A DNA stretch of 7,123 nucleotides from an uncultured Lachnospiraceae bacterium. Lineage in GTDB: Bacteria > Bacillota > Clostridia > Lachnospirales > Lachnospiraceae. Where the stretch lies: contig CANPZR010000131.1 in assembly GCA_947589175.1 (NCBI GenBank), positions 1 through 7,123 of the forward strand. The letters run 5' to 3'. Numbering within the stretch: position 1 is the first letter of the stretch; each line of letters begins with the position of its first letter. The translations under genes were made by a program, and so were the position numbers. A model generated the notes under the pieces. The model searched no databases. It was not told the DNA's origin and saw only the letters and a list, made by a program, of their open reading frames with translations. Of the stretch, positions 4,979 to 7,123 are shown piece after piece.

Positions 4979-5719
4979 ATGTGGTATGTGGTACAGACGA
5001 TGGCCGGGCAGGAGCAGGACTGCCTTGCCGTGTGCAGGGCTAAGATAAATCAGTCCTTATATAAGGAAATGTTCGTGCCTCTTTACATCGACAAAATGCG
5101 TTTTCAGAAGCAGTGGCATGATGTGAAAAAAGTATTGTTCCCGGGCTACTTTTTCGTGGATACGGAGAAGATCCGCGATGTGGCGGAGGAGCTGGCGCGG
5201 ATCGACCGGTTCACCAAACTGCTCCGAAATGCCGAGGAAATCGCCCCCATCCGGGATGAAGAACAGAAATTTCTCCGGAGCATGATGAATGAGGCGCATG
5301 TCGTGGAGTGCTCCCAGGGGATGATCATCGGAGACCGGGTGTGCATCACGGAGGGGCCGCTGCGGAATCACTACGGGTTTATCCGGAAGGTGGACAGGCA
5401 TAGGCGGGAGGCCCGGCTGGAGATTAATTTCTTCGGGAGAATGACCCCGGTGAAGGTAGGGCTGCAGATCGTCACGAAGCTGACAGAGGAGCAGTTTGAA
5501 AAGCTGAAAAAGGATACGCTGGAGATGTATTCGGAGGTGCAGTCTGCCGTAGGAACTGACAGCCAGAAAACCGTGAAGATAAAATCGGGCGTGTTTGCCG
5601 GGCTGCAGGGAATCCTTTTGTCTAAGAATGAAAAAAAAGATGAGTGGCGTGTGAGGATTGAGCTGTTTGAGCACCCCACGGAAGTGGTCTTCTCGGGAGA
5701 GGAGATTGAGAATGGATAG
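4979..5719 (+). CDS. loaP: LoaP-like NusG-family antiterminator, long form with extra C-terminal KOW-like domain
   Basis: A 246-residue NusG-family protein related to the product of 3527-4087. Residues 1-109 form the NGN domain (MWYVVQTMAGQEQD, EMFVPLYIDK, VLFPGYFFVDT, EEQKFLRSMMNEAHVVE). Residues about 118-165 form the KOW domain (GDRVCITEGPLRNHYG, FIRKVDRHRREARLEI). The first protein ends about there, whereas this one continues with a charged helical linker (166-195) and a second KOW-like unit at about 197-242, containing KTVKIKSGVFAGLQGILL and a WRVRIELF strand. The start is set by family homology and by GGGAGG at 4962-4967. It lies 142 bases after the recombinase paralogue and is probably cotranscribed with it from the switch promoter. 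A structured terminator follows. The expected role is antitermination on a target operon that is not visible here. Confidence 0.9.
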   Translation: MWYVVQTMAGQEQDCLAVCRAKINQSLYKEMFVPLYIDKMRFQKQWHDVKKVLFPGYFFVDTEKIRDVAEELARIDRFTKLLRNAEEIAPIRDEEQKFLRSMMNEAHVVECSQGMIIGDRVCITEGPLRNHYGFIRKVDRHRREARLEINFFGRMTPVKVGLQIVTKLTEEQFEKLKKDTLEMYSEVQSAVGTDSQKTVKIKSGVFAGLQGILLSKNEKKDEWRVRIELFEHPTEVVFSGEEIENG

Positions 5720-5782
5720 GAAGTTCCGAAATAAAATCGCCGCTAGGACAGCGCGTTTTGTGGAGGAATGGATATAAAATGA

Positions 5783-5845
5783 CCCGATTCAAGGTGCTTT
5801 GCCATGTTGGAATGGCGAAGCTATGCCTTGGGGCGGGTTTTTTTT
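5783..5845 (+). terminator. Long structured intrinsic terminator after the second loaP-like gene
   Basis: A nested hairpin: CCCG (5783-5786) with CGGG (5834-5837), CAAGG (5790-5794) with CCTTG (5826-5830), and a 10-bp inner stem, 5796-5805 with 5812-5821, with one G-T wobble and a 6-base loop. Eight T follow at 5838-5845. It closes the antiterminator transcription unit 64 bases after its stop codon and would insulate the phosphomutase gene. Its size, with internal loops, exceeds a minimal terminator, so a small structured RNA or an antitermination target is also possible. Confidence 0.85.
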
Positions 5846-5879
5846 GTGGAAGATATGAATGATGCGGAGAAAGGCATAC

Positions 5880-5907
5880 TTGGGACGTCGCTGGTCTCTG
5901 TTATCCT
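5880..5907 (+). promoter_or_regulatory. Possible weak promoter for the phosphomutase gene
   Basis: TTGGGA (5880-5885), 16-bp spacer, TATCCT (5902-5907). Each hexamer matches consensus at four of six positions, so this is a modest candidate. Placement is sensible: a start near 5914 would give a 35-base leader with GAGG at 5939-5942 before the ATG at 5949, and the preceding terminator makes a separate promoter necessary. Confidence 0.3.
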
Positions 5908-5948
5908 AATATTTTCTTTATTGATTTCAAAAAAATATGAGGAAAATT

Positions 5949-7123
5949 ATGAATAGTTTTGATATATTTCAATTCTGGCAAACAAATGAATTTTTTGATA
6001 TACAAACACGAAAAGAACTTTCTGCACTCGACCCGGGTCAGGATGTTGCTGAAATCGAGGACCGTTTCTACCGGGATTTGGAGTTCGGCACGGGCGGCCT
6101 GCGGGGGATTATGGGCGCGGGAACAAACCGAATGAACCAATATACAGTAGGAAAAGCGACAAAAGGCCTCGGAATATATCTGTTAAACACCTATGGCAAG
6201 GAAGAATGCAGAACCCGCGGCGTGATGATTGGGTACGATACGCGCAACAACAGCAGGGCTTTTGCGGACGTGACGGCGGCTGTCCTGAGCGGCATGGGCG
6301 TCCATGTCTATCTGCACAACGCCCCGCGTCCGACGCCGCAGCTCAGTTTCTCGGTCCGGTTCTTGAATGCCCTGGCGGGGGTCGTCATTACTGCCTCGCA
6401 CAATCCGAAGGAATATAACGGGTACAAGGTCTACGATGAGCACGGCTGCCAGTTGGTTCCCGGTCAGGCGGAGGCGGTCACTGCCTGTGTGGATGGCATA
6501 ACGGATTACCGTTCCATAAACTTTCACGGCGATGATTCGCTGATTGAGCAGATTGACGTGACGGATAACTTTGTCGCCGCGGTCCTGAAGCAGAGCCGGT
6601 ATGATAACGCGGGGGCGAAGGCGGACCTTCGCGTCGTTTATACCCCGCTCCACGGCACGGGCAATATCCCGGTGCAGAAAGCGCTGCGCCTGGATGGATT
6701 TGAACAGATTGAGGCCGTGGCGGCGCAGGCCGTTCCGGACGGCGATTTTCCGACCGTTGTCTCGCCCAATCCGGAGGACCGGCGCGCCCTGGAGATGGGC
6801 ATCGCGCAGGCAAAGGTGAATGATGCGGACATTGTTCTCGGCACCGATCCGGACAGTGACCGGGTGGGAATTGCGGTCCGGACGGCGGATGGTGATTATC
6901 AGCTTATGACGGGCAATCAGGTCGGCGCCCTGCTGATGGACTTCATTTTGAATCACACTGACTTGAGCAAGCATTCTCGTCCCGCTGTCGTCAAGACCGT
7001 CGTCACCTCGGAGCTGGGAGCGGAGATTGCGAAAAAGCACGGGATCACGGTTTTTTCTACCCTGACCGGCTTTAAGTTCATAGGTGAAAAAATTACTCAA
7101 TTTGAACAGGCAAAACTGAATGG
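5949..7123 (+). CDS. Phosphoglucomutase/phosphomannomutase, PgcA-like (5' part, runs off right edge)
   Basis: An alpha-D-phosphohexomutase that interconverts sugar 6- and 1-phosphates (chiefly glucose 6-phosphate and glucose 1-phosphate in this branch) through a phosphoserine. The 391 codons visible cover about two thirds of a protein usually near 560-580 residues. Seen motifs in order: LEFGTGGLRGIMGAGTNRMN (residues 45-64), typical of the PgcA/PGM2-like branch; GYDTRNNSR (95-103); the active-site TASHNPKEYNGYK with Ser150; the metal loop DPDSDR with Asp300, Asp302 and Asp304; and the sugar-binding loop TLTGFKFIGEK from Thr371. GAGG at 5939-5942 supports the start. It supplies glucose 1-phosphate for UDP-glucose, glycogen, glycolipid and surface polysaccharide synthesis. 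A terminator separates it from the antiterminator genes, so a functional link with them is possible but not shown. Confidence 0.95.
   Translation, partial: MNSFDIFQFWQTNEFFDIQTRKELSALDPGQDVAEIEDRFYRDLEFGTGGLRGIMGAGTNRMNQYTVGKATKGLGIYLLNTYGKEECRTRGVMIGYDTRNNSRAFADVTAAVLSGMGVHVYLHNAPRPTPQLSFSVRFLNALAGVVITASHNPKEYNGYKVYDEHGCQLVPGQAEAVTACVDGITDYRSINFHGDDSLIEQIDVTDNFVAAVLKQSRYDNAGAKADLRVVYTPLHGTGNIPVQKALRLDGFEQIEAVAAQAVPDGDFPTVVSPNPEDRRALEMGIAQAKVNDADIVLGTDPDSDRVGIAVRTADGDYQLMTGNQVGALLMDFILNHTDLSKHSRPAVVKTVVTSELGAEIAKKHGITVFSTLTGFKFIGEKITQFEQAKLN

Noticed and set aside
6183..7100. 305-codon open frame on the minus strand
   Set aside because: It is antisense to the phosphohexomutase with its intact Ser150 and DPDSDR motifs. 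The Arg/Asp/Ile-rich translation has no recognisable domain.

Overview
The window looks like chromosomal DNA of a gut-type Clostridia species, most likely Lachnospiraceae. The grounds are moderate GC genes with AT-rich intergenic DNA, AGGAGG-type ribosome binding sites, sigma-A type promoters, and a set of families typical of that group: a two-SBP hybrid-type sensor kinase, LoaP-type NusG paralogues, stand-alone tyrosine recombinases and a PgcA-like phosphohexomutase. The genus cannot be fixed from the sequence alone.

Layout. (1) 1-1841, minus strand: the first 613 codons of a membrane sensor histidine kinase. It has a signal peptide, two tandem extracytoplasmic SBP_bac_3-like domains, a transmembrane helix, a coiled-coil linker and the phosphoacceptor His box; the gene leaves the window on the left. 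Its promoter lies at 1897-1925. (2) 2002-2230, plus strand: a promoter, a 49-codon reading frame resembling a C-terminal remnant of an Rpn/PD-(D/E)XK nuclease-family transposase, and a perfect intrinsic terminator. (3) 2272-3126: an apparently active tyrosine recombinase with a full catalytic set. (4) 3127-3526: a 400-base non-coding switch region, with two abutting hairpins followed by a segment bounded by perfect 20-bp inverted repeats (3201-3220 and 3453-3472). (5) 3527-5719: a LoaP-like antiterminator, a catalytically degenerate recombinase paralogue joined to it by an ATGA overlap, a short repeat-like spacer, and a second, longer LoaP-like antiterminator. (6) 5783-5845: a long structured intrinsic terminator. 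(7) 5949-7123: the first 391 codons of a phosphoglucomutase/phosphomannomutase.

The main discovery candidate is the segment at 3201-3472. Between its inverted repeats lies a good extended -10 promoter (TTGCAA, 17 bp, TATACT) that in this sequence points left, away from the loaP-like gene and into the 3' end of the recombinase gene. Recombination between the repeats would turn it round to drive loaP1-int2-loaP2. The window therefore appears to hold a phase-variable ON/OFF switch for a processive antiterminator, caught in the OFF orientation, with its probable invertase encoded immediately upstream. The layout recalls invertible promoters ahead of UpxY antiterminators in Bacteroides and RecV-controlled switches in Clostridioides difficile, but with Firmicutes-type LoaP proteins. 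The two recombinases align without gaps over about 231 residues and the two antiterminators are clearly related, so the region probably arose by duplication of a recombinase-antiterminator module. No polysaccharide or antibiotic operon, the usual LoaP target, is visible; the only downstream gene seen is the sugar phosphomutase, which lies beyond a strong terminator.
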